This document shows, piece after piece, positions 1 to 11,235 of a DNA stretch of 64,000 bases; the first letter of the stretch is position 1, and every line of letters begins with the position of its first letter. The stretch is from Bradyrhizobium diazoefficiens USDA 110 (lineage in GTDB: Bacteria; Pseudomonadota; Alphaproteobacteria; Rhizobiales; Xanthobacteraceae). The notes under the pieces are model-generated. The model was not told the DNA's origin, did no database searches, and was given only the letters and a program-made list of their open reading frames with translations. The position numbers and the translations under genes were made by a program. The DNA lies in NCBI RefSeq assembly GCF_000011365.1, contig NC_004463.1, positions 2,218,001 to 2,282,000 of the forward strand. The letters run 5' to 3'.

Positions 1-213
1 TTTGTCAAAGACATGTTCTGGGATGAAGAAGAGTGCGTCATGCAACTGCATCCGCCACATTCGCGTTATGTGAATAACAGCCGATATTGCCTTCATTTGT
101 GGAGACCCATTTATCGAGACATTCCGATGCCGTCTCCGAGCTTCGTAGGCGTCGTTGGATTGAGTCCCTCAGATGCGGCAACGTTGTTCGCGCGGATGAG
201 CGCGACAGCATGA
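1..213 (+). CDS. DUF7694-like hypothetical protein, C-terminal part (5' end outside window)
   Basis: An open frame runs from the first base of the window to a TGA at 211-213, so only the last 70 residues are present. It contains an acidic run followed by CVMQLHPP, then YVNNSRYCLHLWRP. This resembles the conserved core of small DUF7694 proteins found in phage-like and island contexts. The family has no known enzymatic role. No upstream context can be seen. The assignment is pattern recognition from memory, not an alignment. Confidence 0.55.
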   Translation, partial: FVKDMFWDEEECVMQLHPPHSRYVNNSRYCLHLWRPIYRDIPMPSPSFVGVVGLSPSDAATLFARMSATA

Positions 214-734
214 CGGACTGAGTTTACAATATCCGAGCACAAGGTGAGGCCGAGCGGGTGCACAAGCACCGGTTCGGCGTCCCGATGAGATGTCACAAGC
301 GGGTGTATGTCAGGCTCGCTCGGCCGTTGCGGCGTGCAAGGCGGGCTGAGATGAAATGCCGCTGTCAAACAGGAGCAGCCTCAGAGCGAACAACAGCATC
401 TCGCTCGCTGATAGCCGATCACGGGGCGAACTGGGGACGCGAATTGCGCGCTCTTTGGAGGCGAAGTTTTGGGCGCCGGGCGGCGCGGCACGATGAGGGT
501 GAGATCGATCTCAAGCCCACGACCGAGCCTGGTTTGGTGAAGGCATCGTCTAACGCAGCCATCATCCTGACTGAAGCTGAAATTACACGAGCGCGACCTC
601 TTTCACTGTGCAAGAGTCACTAGCTGGTCGGCCACCGCCTCACACCTGCAGCAGCGCCCGGAAGCTGGGACTGTCGCACAGCCAATTTGCCATGACGGCG
701 ATAGCTTCCCTAAGCTTGTGTGGTGGCCAGCTCC
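214..734. other. Gene-poor stretch before nopT
   Basis: No open frame here has a convincing ribosome binding site or recognisable motif. The stretch separates the DUF7694-like gene from the effector. The only signal I can support is the possible tts box just downstream. Confidence 0.4.
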
Positions 735-765
735 TCGTCAGTTTGCCGCGATATCGGTCGCAGGC
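735..765 (+). promoter_or_regulatory. Possible degenerate tts box (TtsI site) upstream of nopT
   Basis: The site begins with TCGTCAGTTT, close to the TCGTCAGCTT start of the rhizobial tts box, 89 bases before the nopT start codon. The central TCGAAAGCT block and the final CC-rich block are poorly conserved; I count about half of the fixed positions matching. Position and left half fit a TtsI-dependent promoter, but the site may be weak or dead. Confidence 0.35.
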
Positions 766-823
766 AAGATGTGAGCAGCGCGCCCTCTGAGGAGACGCAC
801 GCGGAAGAAGCCGGTGAACCAGC

Positions 824-1720
824 ATGTATAATCGAGTCGATGGCGAATACGCACATACTGAGCAAGCTGAGGAATCGAGTTGGCCCGCAGACGGTAGCGA
901 ATGTGCCCAAACACTCACCGAAATCGCGCGGCTGGAGAGCCTGGCGCCCGGCGAATTGTTCGATAGAATGGGGCTCTGCTTCAGCAAGCCGCATACCTCA
1001 GATGCAATCGATGATAGTTCAAACACCTCGGGCCTCAGCACATCCTCTCTGTCCTCCAGCTCCGAGTTATCCGTTGCCACTAGCCCTGTCCGTCCTCTGT
1101 TCGATTACAGGACGGCGGAATTGCCCCAAGCCAATGTCAGTGGAATCTGTGTTGGATTGGCCGCGGAGTGGCTCCTTGATCTCCCAAGCAGCGCTTCCTC
1201 CCGAATGGGGGTTCTGCTCCCGGGCACGGAAAATCACCGCTCGGCGGCAAGACGGCAGGAACAGTCTGAAAAGCTTAAGACTCAATTGAAAGAGGATAAG
1301 GCGGAAGGGTCTCACAATTTCCAGGCAAAAAGCACAATCTTGCGTGACGCCGGCCTAGAACCATCTGCTGAAGAGACGCGATATAGGTTTGGTACATCTT
1401 CGTGCATCGACAAGATCGTAAACGAGCTTGCGCAGGATCCATCCGTCCATTTGGTCAGCTTGAAATTCGTCCAACCTGGCGCCGGCACCCACACGATTGC
1501 AACGGCAACGTCGAATGGAACGACGATCCTCTCTGATCCTAACTATGGCGAATTTACTGTTCCGTCAGATCGGGTCGGAGGGTTGTTTAAGAGTCTTGCC
1601 GAGCGCTATAGCACCCTGAACAAACGTGATATTTCGGCGGTCGTCACACAAAGGATCAGGTATGGGCATCCCAATGCAACGGACCTTGCCCTATTCCCGC
1701 GCGCGGAACCTCATCGGTAG
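824..1720 (+). CDS. nopT: Type III effector cysteine protease, NopT / YopT-AvrPphB family (peptidase C58)
   Basis: A 298-residue protein with the hallmarks of NopT effectors, which are injected into host plant cells and cut themselves and host proteins. The catalytic triad reads Cys109 (in SGICVGLAAEW), His223 (in GAGTHTIA) and Asp238 (in LSDPNYGEF). An autocleavage-like site DRM-G lies at residues 47-50, the same position as the Met49/Gly50 cut known for NGR234 NopT. Cleavage would expose Gly50 for myristoylation. Cys52 could be palmitoylated, but the second acceptor Cys found in the NGR234 protein is Phe53 here. The N-terminus is polar and Ser-rich, with no Sec signal, as expected for a type III substrate. 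Known B. japonicum strains carry two nopT copies, one beside groEL3; this position matches that copy. Confidence 0.9.
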   Translation: MYNRVDGEYAHTEQAEESSWPADGSECAQTLTEIARLESLAPGELFDRMGLCFSKPHTSDAIDDSSNTSGLSTSSLSSSSELSVATSPVRPLFDYRTAELPQANVSGICVGLAAEWLLDLPSSASSRMGVLLPGTENHRSAARRQEQSEKLKTQLKEDKAEGSHNFQAKSTILRDAGLEPSAEETRYRFGTSSCIDKIVNELAQDPSVHLVSLKFVQPGAGTHTIATATSNGTTILSDPNYGEFTVPSDRVGGLFKSLAERYSTLNKRDISAVVTQRIRYGHPNATDLALFPRAEPHR

Positions 1721-2900
1721 ACACGAGGCAGCCGCATCGCCCGCCTTGTTTCACCCGCCGCGGTTTCTGTGGATGTTCAATCGATGCTCTCGATGGAAGT
1801 TCTCTGGAAGTAGTGCAGAGAGGGGAATGTTTAGCGACATAGGTTCGCCGGTCACTGAGGTTTGTGAGCCCCGCGCCATCGCGTGTCAGAGCAATCGCCT
1901 GCGCTTCCTCTCAGGCCGGACCGGCGGCCCGTTAGGCTAACCTCCTCGTAGGGTTGCGTTACCCGACGCCCAATCGCGCTCAGGGGGCCGGTCGGCAACC
2001 AAGCATCCACAGAGTCGGCACTAGCTGGAGCCGATCTGCTTCGGAATCACCGCCAGCCGCTTTTATAGTGAGCTCACCAACCAAATAGCTGCTGCCGGGG
2101 GCATCGGCTTGCCGTCGCACCGGCGCCTCAAAGCCAGTCATCGCTCGCCACGAGCTCCGCGACAATCCGCCTTCTCTCGTCGCTGGACTTGATTGACGGC
2201 TTCGGTGAGGACCTCATCCGCGATCTGACTCAGTGATATTGCAGCGCTGTGTTGTTCCAAGCTTCTCAATGGAATTGTGCGCCGAGCTGGAGCACTCTTT
2301 CACGGATTAAAGTGCCGAATAGTGCGAGTGACATCGCGAAGTTTGGACGAGGAGTTCCTGCGCGGAGCGCTCGCATGGGGGGTATTTAGCTAATTCGGAT
2401 GACCGGCGCCCGGTAGCGTGGATCCGATTACGCGGGAAGCAGCGGGGGCGCTGGTCGGGTGGATGGATCAGACGCTGTCTCTGCCGCGCATGCGCGACTG
2501 GTTGAAGTTAGCAGGAGCGTGACTCGGCGCCGAAATCCCCACGCATACTCGGGGCGAGCGCTGTCCCTACCACGCGCCGCTAACTTCAAGAGTCATTGTA
2601 CACCGAATAGCTGTCCAAAAGCTGACGAACCCGACGGCATGCATCCGGCGAAAGCGCCTGCGCGGGTTCATGCCCTGCTGCCTAGCACCCAGCCATCTGC
2701 CTAGTGGACGACCAACGTAAAATATCGTTAGCATAGACACATTCCATCCCCTCAGCGCGTCGTGCCGGACGCGGTCCTGTCGCCGCCAAGGAACGGTCAC
2801 AAGCAAGTTGAGCCGGGGCCTGCCGCCGCGCACATGGATAGGCCGATAGGCCCATGGGCTGTATTCTTCGTCGACTGGCAGGCTACAGACCGCTCGCTGC
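1721..2900. other. Gene-poor region between nopT and groEL
   Basis: About 1.2 kb with only short unrelated open frames and no recognisable domains. I see no rRNA, tRNA or complete insertion sequence here. Confidence 0.4.
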
Positions 2901-2930
2901 AAAAAACCCTGACATTATCGCCAGGGTTTT
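2901..2930 (-). terminator. Intrinsic terminator of the groESL operon
   Basis: A perfect 9-base stem (2903-2911 pairing with 2922-2930, AAAACCCTG arms, 10-base loop) sits just downstream of the groEL stop. Read on the minus strand it ends in a run of T, as expected for Rho-independent termination of groESL. Confidence 0.8.
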
Positions 2931-2959
2931 GCATGCCATCGAGAATTTAAGGAGGCCGA

Positions 2960-4618
<1,659 letters not shown>

Positions 4619-4682
4619 CTATTAAGTCATCCTTTGGCGCGCCCGATGGGCTCTCCTCAGGAGGGGTGAGCTTTGCTGTGAA

Positions 4683-4997
4683 TTAGGCGGCTTTCTTCTT
4701 GGAGAAGACATCGGTGAGAACACCCATCACGTCGCTCTCCTTCATAATCAACAGGTCTTGCCCATCGATCTTGACCTCGGTGCCGGACCACTTGCCAAAC
4801 AGCACGCGATCACCGACTTCGATGTCGATCGGAATTAGCTTGCCGCTATCATCGTGGCCGCCCGGGCCAACTGCAATGACTTCGCCCTGCGATGGCTTTT
4901 CTTTGGCTGTGTCGGGGATGATGATGCCGCCGGCGGTCTTCTCTTCTGCGTCGATACGCTTGACCACGACGCGGTCGTGAAGCGGACGGAATTTCAT
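4683..4997 (-). CDS. groES: Co-chaperonin GroES
   Basis: A 104-residue GroES starting [14 protein letters not shown] and ending FSKKKAA. It contains the mobile loop ([15 protein letters not shown]), which contacts GroEL, and the GPGG stretch. An AGGAG sequence 6-7 bases upstream fixes the start at 4997. The open frame extends further upstream, but that part has no start signal and does not resemble GroES. It is the first gene of the groESL operon, with a sigma-54 promoter 60-76 bases upstream. Confidence 0.97.
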   Translation of the reverse strand: MKFRPLHDRVVVKRIDAEEKTAGGIIIPDTAKEKPSQGEVIAVGPGGHDDSGKLIPIDIEVGDRVLFGKWSGTEVKIDGQDLLIMKESDVMGVLTDVFSKKKAA

Positions 4998-5056
4998 AGA
5001 GGTCTCCTGAGCGTCTGAACAAGTTGGAGTTAAGCACAATGTGACAAGCAGCCCGT

Positions 5057-5073
5057 AGCAAGAGTCAGGCCAG
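5057..5073 (-). promoter_or_regulatory. Sigma-54 (RpoN) -24/-12 promoter of groESL
   Basis: Read on the minus strand the site is CTGGCCTGACTCTTGCT. The -24 element is TGGC, the -12 element TTGCT is perfect, and GG and GC are separated by the required 10 bases. Transcription would start near 5046, leaving a leader of about 50 bases before groES. Confidence 0.85.
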
Positions 5074-5175
5074 AAATGCGCTAAGCGATCTGCCCTTCCA
5101 GTTCCGCTGAAGCATTCAGCGGCTGCGCGTGTGTTGTCCAGAAGCAAACGCGTAGAGGTGCACCAGCCCGCCCGC

Positions 5176-5191
5176 TGTCGTGAAAATGACA
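5176..5191 (-). promoter_or_regulatory. NifA upstream activator site (TGT-N10-ACA) for groESL
   Basis: TGTCGTGAAAATGACA fits the TGT-N10-ACA consensus exactly. It lies about 105 bases upstream of the -24 element, a normal distance for NifA acting by DNA looping. Together with the sigma-54 promoter it implies expression under low oxygen in nodules. Confidence 0.8.
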
Positions 5192-5946
5192 TTGCGTTTC
5201 TTCGAATACTGCTTTGATCCCGGGAACACTTCAACGCTGCTCCGGGGGCCGTTGGACAGTTCGAAAGACTGCGCGTGTTGGCGGCGGTGCCGGCATTGCA
5301 CGTGATCGCCTGACGGCACCATCTAGCAGCTGTGGCGGACAAAGCGTGCGGTCCACAAGCGGTGTCCATCGGCGGCGCTCAAACCCTATTGAATTCACCC
5401 TGGTCATCGTGCCGGCAGCACTTGAAGAAATTTGCACGTGCCGCGAAAGCTTGATTGCGCCGGACATCGCGTACCGCTGTGCTTTCACGGTTGCGTTCCT
5501 CGCCTGCGTTTCCGCGGAAGAGAGTGCCGGGAGCTACTATCTGAGATGGCGGCCATGAGCCGAGAGCGCGCATTTTTGCGCAATTGTCATCGAGATGAGG
5601 GGCTGTTGCTATGCACGAGGGGCCACTCTACTCGGCACGTGCCATAGATCATATCCGGCAGGTGGCGCTTGAACGAAAGCGTTCTTTCGGCCGGCGAAAA
5701 GCCAGGACGGCGATCTAACTCACTGAGGCCGCATTTTCCGGCGATAGGGTCGAGAATTGCATCGCGAGGTGCTCGATAGACTCCCTCCTTTTGATGTCGA
5801 TGGCATCCAAACAGCTGTCGAGGATCGAAGGGATTGGCGGATTTAAGAGCAATATACCTTGATATACGTTGTGCAGCTGCTTCCGGCGTGTGATCGACTT
5901 CCAAGTCAAAATTCATCCGATCTCCGCGCACCATGGAAGAGCATCT
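5192..5946. other. Intergenic stretch between groES and the FkbM gene
   Basis: Short open frames on both strands lack recognisable motifs. A GG-N10-GC match at 5801-5817 (TGGCATCCAAACAGC) lies upstream of the methyltransferase, but it has no matching NifA site and a poor -12 element, so I do not call it a promoter. Confidence 0.35.
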
Positions 5947-6594
5947 GTGTCATCCGTAGAAGTACATCAGCACATCGTCTCACTTCTGCAGAAGCCGAAT
6001 CCCGTCATCCTGGATATTGGCTGCAATGATGGGACTGATACGCAAAAGTTCCTCGAGCTGTGCCCGCAACCCGAGCTTTACTGCTTTGAGCCCGACCCCC
6101 GAGCGATCGCGCGCTTCAAGAAGAAGCTTGGTCCATCCCTCAATAAGGTGAAGCTGCTAGAAATCGCCATCAGCGACCGAAACGGGACGATCGACTTCCA
6201 TCCGAGTAATGCAGATGGGGATGCGAAAGATTGGGACCTGTCCGGCTCAATACGCCGCCCAAAGAACCATCTTACCGAGTATGATTGGGTCCGGTTTGAT
6301 CGGCCTGTCTCGGTTGAAACACGGCGGCTGGACGACTGGTGCAGCGAAGCCAAATTGGACGGAGTCGATTTCATCTGGATGGACGTTCAGGGAGCCGAAG
6401 CCGACGTTATCGCCGGCGGCATGCGGACCTTGAGCAACACGCGCTTCATCTACACCGAATATAGTGATCGCGAGCTCTACGAAGGGCAGTTGAGCCTGCA
6501 AGCCATTCTTAGCTCATTGCCATCATTTGAAGTGGCGGCTCACTATCCGCGCGCAGTGGAAGGTGATGTATTGCTCAGGAATACGCGTGTCTAG
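5947..6594 (+). CDS. FkbM-family SAM-dependent methyltransferase
   Basis: A 215-residue class I methyltransferase. The SAM-binding motif I reads VILDIGCNDG, followed by an acidic ribose-binding position in CFEPDP. A WMDVQGAE motif with the FkbM pattern lies in the second half. FkbM proteins methylate sugar or polyketide hydroxyl groups; the acceptor is unknown here. I chose the GTG at 5947 because GGAAGAG lies just before it; the open frame continues upstream to a TTG at 5869 without better signals. The gene stands alone with no operon partners. It could modify Nod factor or surface polysaccharide, but nothing local proves this. Confidence 0.8.
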   Translation: MSSVEVHQHIVSLLQKPNPVILDIGCNDGTDTQKFLELCPQPELYCFEPDPRAIARFKKKLGPSLNKVKLLEIAISDRNGTIDFHPSNADGDAKDWDLSGSIRRPKNHLTEYDWVRFDRPVSVETRRLDDWCSEAKLDGVDFIWMDVQGAEADVIAGGMRTLSNTRFIYTEYSDRELYEGQLSLQAILSSLPSFEVAAHYPRAVEGDVLLRNTRV

Positions 6595-7416
6595 CAGCTA
6601 CTCAGATCTAGCGTCTCATTCATGCAGCGCCTGATCAGCGTACTCTGTGATGGCCGTAGCTGCACAACGGTGATCGTCAAGGCGGGCGGCTATCGTTAGC
6701 CCGATTGGTGTGCGGTTTCGAGCCGGCGTGAACGCCAGCCGGTCCATAGGGAGCGGCCAGCGCCATGGTAGTCAGCGGGTCCATCCGATCCTGAGGAGCT
6801 AAGGCCGTGGTGCCGTGGCGATCGAACAGCCGATGTAGCAGCAAGGCGTTCGCACATTCATGACGTCGCTTCGTCGGTTCCGCTCTACCGGCAGTCGCCA
6901 GGATCTACTGCCGATCACGCCAAACCATCGCGCGGCCTCATCGGCGCGCCCCAAACCGGTCTAGCTTGCTAATGTCACTCCATCCCAACGGCAGAGGGCT
7001 GGCTGTATTGGAGGGCTGACATGGGTCTCTTCAGCCGGAAGATGGCCGGTTAGGCGATGCGCGATCTCATGCGGCCGCAGCGTCTCTTCCGCGCCGTCGA
7101 TGCCGATCCGCCAGCCGCGGCCAAGAGCCAGATTGATCCATCATTCCGATGGAGGTGCACGGTACGCTTCACATCAATGTCGTACTGCCCTTGCCAGTGT
7201 CGGCGTGCCGCATCGATAAGCGCAAGGTTGAGTGCCAGGATATTGCGCCGTGCAGTGCTGCACGGTGCGCCCAGGCGGCACAGCCCGTGAGAGTCGAGCC
7301 CCGTCGCTCGGTGATTTGGAAAGTTCGTGGGTTGCCGTTGCGCAGAAATTCAGGTCGATCCCGCTCGGCAATCCATTCGCGTGGCCTGTGGTTTGCCCGC
7401 GCCTGATCCCTTTACT
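6595..7416. other. Gene-poor stretch
   Basis: About 0.8 kb between the methyltransferase and the convergent flavoprotein gene. No recognisable gene, repeat or RNA was found. Confidence 0.35.
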
Positions 7417-8583
7417 TCATGGAAAGCCGGGCTGTATTGCAGTTCCGAGCAGGGCGAGGCCAGCACTCTGAAGCGTTCCCTCGTTTAAAGCTGCGTGCTG
7501 GGCAACCACGAAGCTGTCGCACATGGCGCGTGCTAGGTTGCTGCTGGTATAGAGCGCCTCAGTTCCAGCAAGACCGCTCGAGATCCTGCAGACCTCAGCG
7601 CCCTGCCGCGCGGCGTTCGTCGCGGCGAGCCGCACTTGCATCGTGGTGCTCAGATTTACCCCGCCCGTGAGCGCTTGCTTCCACAGCTCTTCCGTGGCCT
7701 CGTAAAAGAAGGAACGAGCGGAACGTAGCATAGATTCGGCTTTGGCGATTTCAAGTTGGACATAGCCGCGCTCAGCCATCACGGGCGCTCCAGTGATCGA
7801 GGCGCGGCTTCCGGCCATGGCGATCACCTCGTCTATTGCGGCTCGCGCAATCCCGATGCCGACGACCGCATGCGCCTGCGCAGCGAAAGCGACGGACGGA
7901 TAACGATAGATCGGCCCATCAAGTGTTGCCGGACCGCCGCGGATCAAGGTCCATTGCTCTGGCACAATGACGTCGCTGACGACAACGTCGTGGCTTCCGG
8001 TGCCTCGTAGTCCGATGACGTCCCAATTGGGCCGGATTGTCACCTTCTCTGCCGGAATCACCGCTACACGCGGGAGGTCTCCGGCCGGATCGTCTTCCAG
8101 TTTTATACCAACTCCTATCAAATCCGCCCCGGGCGAGCCGCTAGCGAATGGCCACACGCCGTTCACGACAAATCCGCCGGCGCATCGCCTGGCGGGCTGG
8201 AGCGGGAAGAGCGCACCCGCCAATACGACGTCAGGTCCATTGGCGTACACTTTTCGAAGCGTGTCGTCCGGAAGAGCAGCGAGGTAGCGAGCTCCATCCC
8301 CGAAGCTGGCGACCCAACCGGCGGATCCGTCGGCCTCGGAGATGCGCTCGATCTGGCGGCAAAATTCGGCTGGTGTTCGCTCCTCGCCGCCGAATCGCTT
8401 CGCGACCATAGCCCGATAGATACCGATGCGCCTGAAGCCGTCGATGATCTCTTTTGGAATTTCCTGCGCGGGGCCAAACTCGTTGCGACGCGCACGGATC
8501 TCGACAAGTAGCGGCGACAGATTATCCCAGGTCGCAGCCGCGGTGTGGGATACAGGACATTGCTTTTCGGGTGAAGCGTTCAT
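7417..8583 (-). CDS. Acyl-CoA dehydrogenase-like flavoprotein (DszC/HsaA-type monooxygenase family)
   Basis: A 388-residue protein with the acyl-CoA dehydrogenase fold. The N-terminal helical part contains ISEADGSAGW, a beta domain follows with RGTGSHDVVVSD, and the C-terminal four-helix region is typical. This arrangement is characteristic of the flavin-dependent monooxygenase branch (DszC, HsaA, 4-hydroxyphenylacetate hydroxylase large subunit). True acyl-CoA dehydrogenases show a different context and a catalytic Glu that I cannot place. GGAGG eight bases before the ATG at 8583 supports this start over one ten codons upstream. No reductase partner or pathway genes are adjacent, so the substrate is unknown. 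Confidence 0.8.
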   Translation of the reverse strand: MNASPEKQCPVSHTAAATWDNLSPLLVEIRARRNEFGPAQEIPKEIIDGFRRIGIYRAMVAKRFGGEERTPAEFCRQIERISEADGSAGWVASFGDGARYLAALPDDTLRKVYANGPDVVLAGALFPLQPARRCAGGFVVNGVWPFASGSPGADLIGVGIKLEDDPAGDLPRVAVIPAEKVTIRPNWDVIGLRGTGSHDVVVSDVIVPEQWTLIRGGPATLDGPIYRYPSVAFAAQAHAVVGIGIARAAIDEVIAMAGSRASITGAPVMAERGYVQLEIAKAESMLRSARSFFYEATEELWKQALTGGVNLSTTMQVRLAATNAARQGAEVCRISSGLAGTEALYTSSNLARAMCDSFVVAQHAALNEGTLQSAGLALLGTAIQPGFP

Positions 8584-10479
8584 AGATCGTCCTCCGCGTC
8601 TTGTGCCGACCATGGTCGTGCGTCAGCCATTGACTGCGCACGGGGCGAAGCTGGGTGATACGATACCGGCTGGAGGACATTCTCAGAGCTGTCGCAGTTG
8701 ATATCGCTTGCATGAGATTGCGCACGGTAGCTTCCCAATTTAAGGGCCGGGAAGCCAGACTGAGATGTAGCTGTTGCCGTTGCATGGAGGCTGGCCGGCA
8801 AAACAGCCGGTAGACGGCGGCGCGACATCGGCCCGTGGTTGCCGGGCTGGATCTCCGGCGGCTGGTCGGGGGGGCATGCGATGTCATGTCTTCTCCATGG
8901 ACGTGTGCTCATACGTCGGACAAGCCGGGTCGAGCCAAGTTTGGAGTTCCTGAGCTATGCTCGGGAGGGCGCTCAAGCCTGCGACTTAGTTTTCCATCGT
9001 CTCAGCAATCGGCGTGCCATTAAGCATGTCTGCCGGCCTTGTCCGAATCTCGCGAGATCATTCCGCCGCGCCGTGCCACACATGCTCGTGTCTTCGTGTA
9101 TACTTTCCGCCAATGTCATTGACTCAACAAGCCGCAAGCAAACCGACAGAAGCGGACCTCGATCGCCGACCGGCCAGATTCAACGTTAGTGCCAAAATTA
9201 AGACCCGCTCCGATCTCCCGATGCTACCAACAGCCCAATAGCTGTTCGTGCGACTGCGGGGAGCGCCTGGTTAGAAGCGGACCTCCAGACAGCTGGTGTT
9301 CAGCAAACGCACGGAGCTCAAGACGCTGAATTACGCGATCAAATCTGTTCGAGGCACTGCAAGAGTACCCGGCTCATGCAAGCAAAGACAAGGCGCGCTT
9401 CGAAGAGGCCCCGGGGAGCTTAGGAGGCTCGTTGCAGCACACGAGCCGTCTACCTTCTGTCCTACAGGACGCAAGAAATTCGGGCAGAATTCTGACCTGT
9501 CGACCTCTTTTGCAGCCGCCGGCGCCTCCCTCTTCGGCGGTTTTCCAATGCTGAGATTTTGGCCGAGCTTGCCAAATTCGCGCAGCATGCCTGCGCCACG
9601 AGCGTTACGACTGATGAGGGATCCACGTTCTGAAGCTAGTCTTCTGTTTCCTACTGAGCGACGCCGTGGTTGAAGAGCTTGCTTGCCAAATCTATCGGTT
9701 GTTAGATGATTTCTGGCTGGCAGACGCGGTGCGCAACATTTGAATCATTGTTCTGGTATTCGCCTGGGCGGACAAATCTGGCACAACTTACTGTGTCCGC
9801 AGCGACTAACAACCTGATGGGTTTCGCGTACACGCTATGCAATTTGCGAGCTGCCAGTTTCGTCTCGTGTCGAACTCGTTATGGAGGACGGATAGTAAAT
9901 TGTCCAAAGCGGGCGGGTCGCGCGACTGTGTGCAATATCAGGCAGCGCATGCGAGATCGTGGTGAAAACAACCATGCTTTCAACGGCCTTATCATTGCGG
10001 GCCGGGTCCTTGGCGGCGAACGAGACTATCATAACGAATGATGGCAGTCCTGCTGGTTGTTCTATGTGATCTGCAGCCCTGGCTGAGCTTGGTGATAAAG
10101 CAACACCATTCATGGCGTGCTCGATCGGAGCTAGAAGATCTCAGGATCGTCGCCGGCTCTGGAGTTCACAGCCAGGCAATGCGCTTCATCGCTATCTGCT
10201 ACCGGAACCACGCTATTGGGTTTGCAACTCAATATGGAGGCATGAACGCTGTCGGACGCGTTAGGTGCGTTTCTTGATGCTCGCCGCGTGTTGCTAACAT
10301 GAGTAGGTAGAACATGAGGAGAATCAAGACGCCACGCATACCGAAGGACTTCCCGAAGTGATCATTATTATGGAGCGGATGGTATCCGGGGCATTTGTCG
10401 CAGACGGTGGACCAAACAGCGGAACGGAAGGGCCGTATCACACGGCAGATGATTCGCCTCGGGTGTGAATGTGCTAGCG
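8584..10479. other. Long gene-poor region
   Basis: Nearly 1.9 kb with many short overlapping open frames on both strands. None shows conserved motifs, a convincing start signal or a protein-like composition. It probably holds decayed sequence. No complete insertion sequence is visible. Confidence 0.35.
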
Positions 10480-11235
10480 TCAGCTGACAATATCGACCTT
10501 ACCGGTGCCGATCCGATACAGGCCTCCGACGACTTTCAGCCGGTTCTGCTCAACTGCAGCCGTCAGAATCGGGCCCGTCGATCTGAGTTTGTTCACATTG
10601 TCGATCACATTTTTTCGGGTTGCGTGGGCGGATATATCGCCGGCTTGCCCTAGAGATGCGTTCACCGCGGGAGCAAGTGCGGTCACCAGGGATGAAATGT
10701 GCCCTGGCGGCGGCTTATCTTGATGGAGCGACTTGATCGTAGCGTCTATCGCGCCGCAATGATCGTGGCCTAGTACGAGGATTAGCGGCGTGTTCAGTAC
10801 TGCGACCGCATATTCCATACTGGCGAGCGTATCATCATTAGCGAAGTTGCCGGCGACGCGGCAGACAAACAGATCACCGAGCCCGCTGTCGAACACAAGT
10901 TCGGGCGCCACGCGAGAGTCGGCGCAGCTCAAAACCGCCGCATATGGATTTTGGCCTTCGACCAAAGCCGAACGCTCGCGCCTGAAATCGTCGGCTCGCG
11001 ATGTACCCTGGACATAACGATCGTTTCCCATCAGCAGCCGCTTCAGGGCAGCATCTGGCGACAGCAGGTTATCTGGCTTGGGCGTGCCTTTTGCTTCCCT
11101 TGCATCGGCAATTTTATTGCCGAATCGTAGGAAAACTGTCGAAGCAGCAAACAACAACAGCGAACGGCGCGAACGCGCAGTGCTGGTTAAATGGTTCATA
11201 TTTGGAGAATTGGCTGCATGCATGTGTCGCCTCAT
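10480..11235 (-). CDS. Beta-class carbonic anhydrase, probably exported
   Basis: A 251-residue beta-carbonic anhydrase catalysing CO2/bicarbonate interconversion. The zinc ligands are Cys104 (in LSCADSR, with the Asp-Arg dyad), His157 and Cys160 (in GHDHCGA). The N-terminal ~45 residues carry twin arginines followed by a hydrophobic stretch (SRRSLLLFAA). This suggests Tat or Sec export to the periplasm, unlike most cytoplasmic CynT-type enzymes. The ATG at 11235 overlaps the stop of the upstream nuclease-like gene (ATGA), so the two are translationally coupled. An alternative start is Met13 at 11199. A periplasmic enzyme could help CO2/bicarbonate exchange inside nodules; that role is inference. 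Confidence 0.9.
   Translation of the reverse strand: MRRHMHAANSPNMNHLTSTARSRRSLLLFAASTVFLRFGNKIADAREAKGTPKPDNLLSPDAALKRLLMGNDRYVQGTSRADDFRRERSALVEGQNPYAAVLSCADSRVAPELVFDSGLGDLFVCRVAGNFANDDTLASMEYAVAVLNTPLILVLGHDHCGAIDATIKSLHQDKPPPGHISSLVTALAPAVNASLGQAGDISAHATRKNVIDNVNKLRSTGPILTAAVEQNRLKVVGGLYRIGTGKVDIVS

Noticed and set aside
4998..5369. Upstream extension of the groES frame
   Set aside because: GroES begins at MKFRPLHDR with a strong ribosome site; the extension contains the promoter.
5801..5817. Sigma-54-like GG-N10-GC match before the FkbM gene
   Set aside because: Poor -12 element (CAGCT) and no TGT-N10-ACA site at suitable distance.
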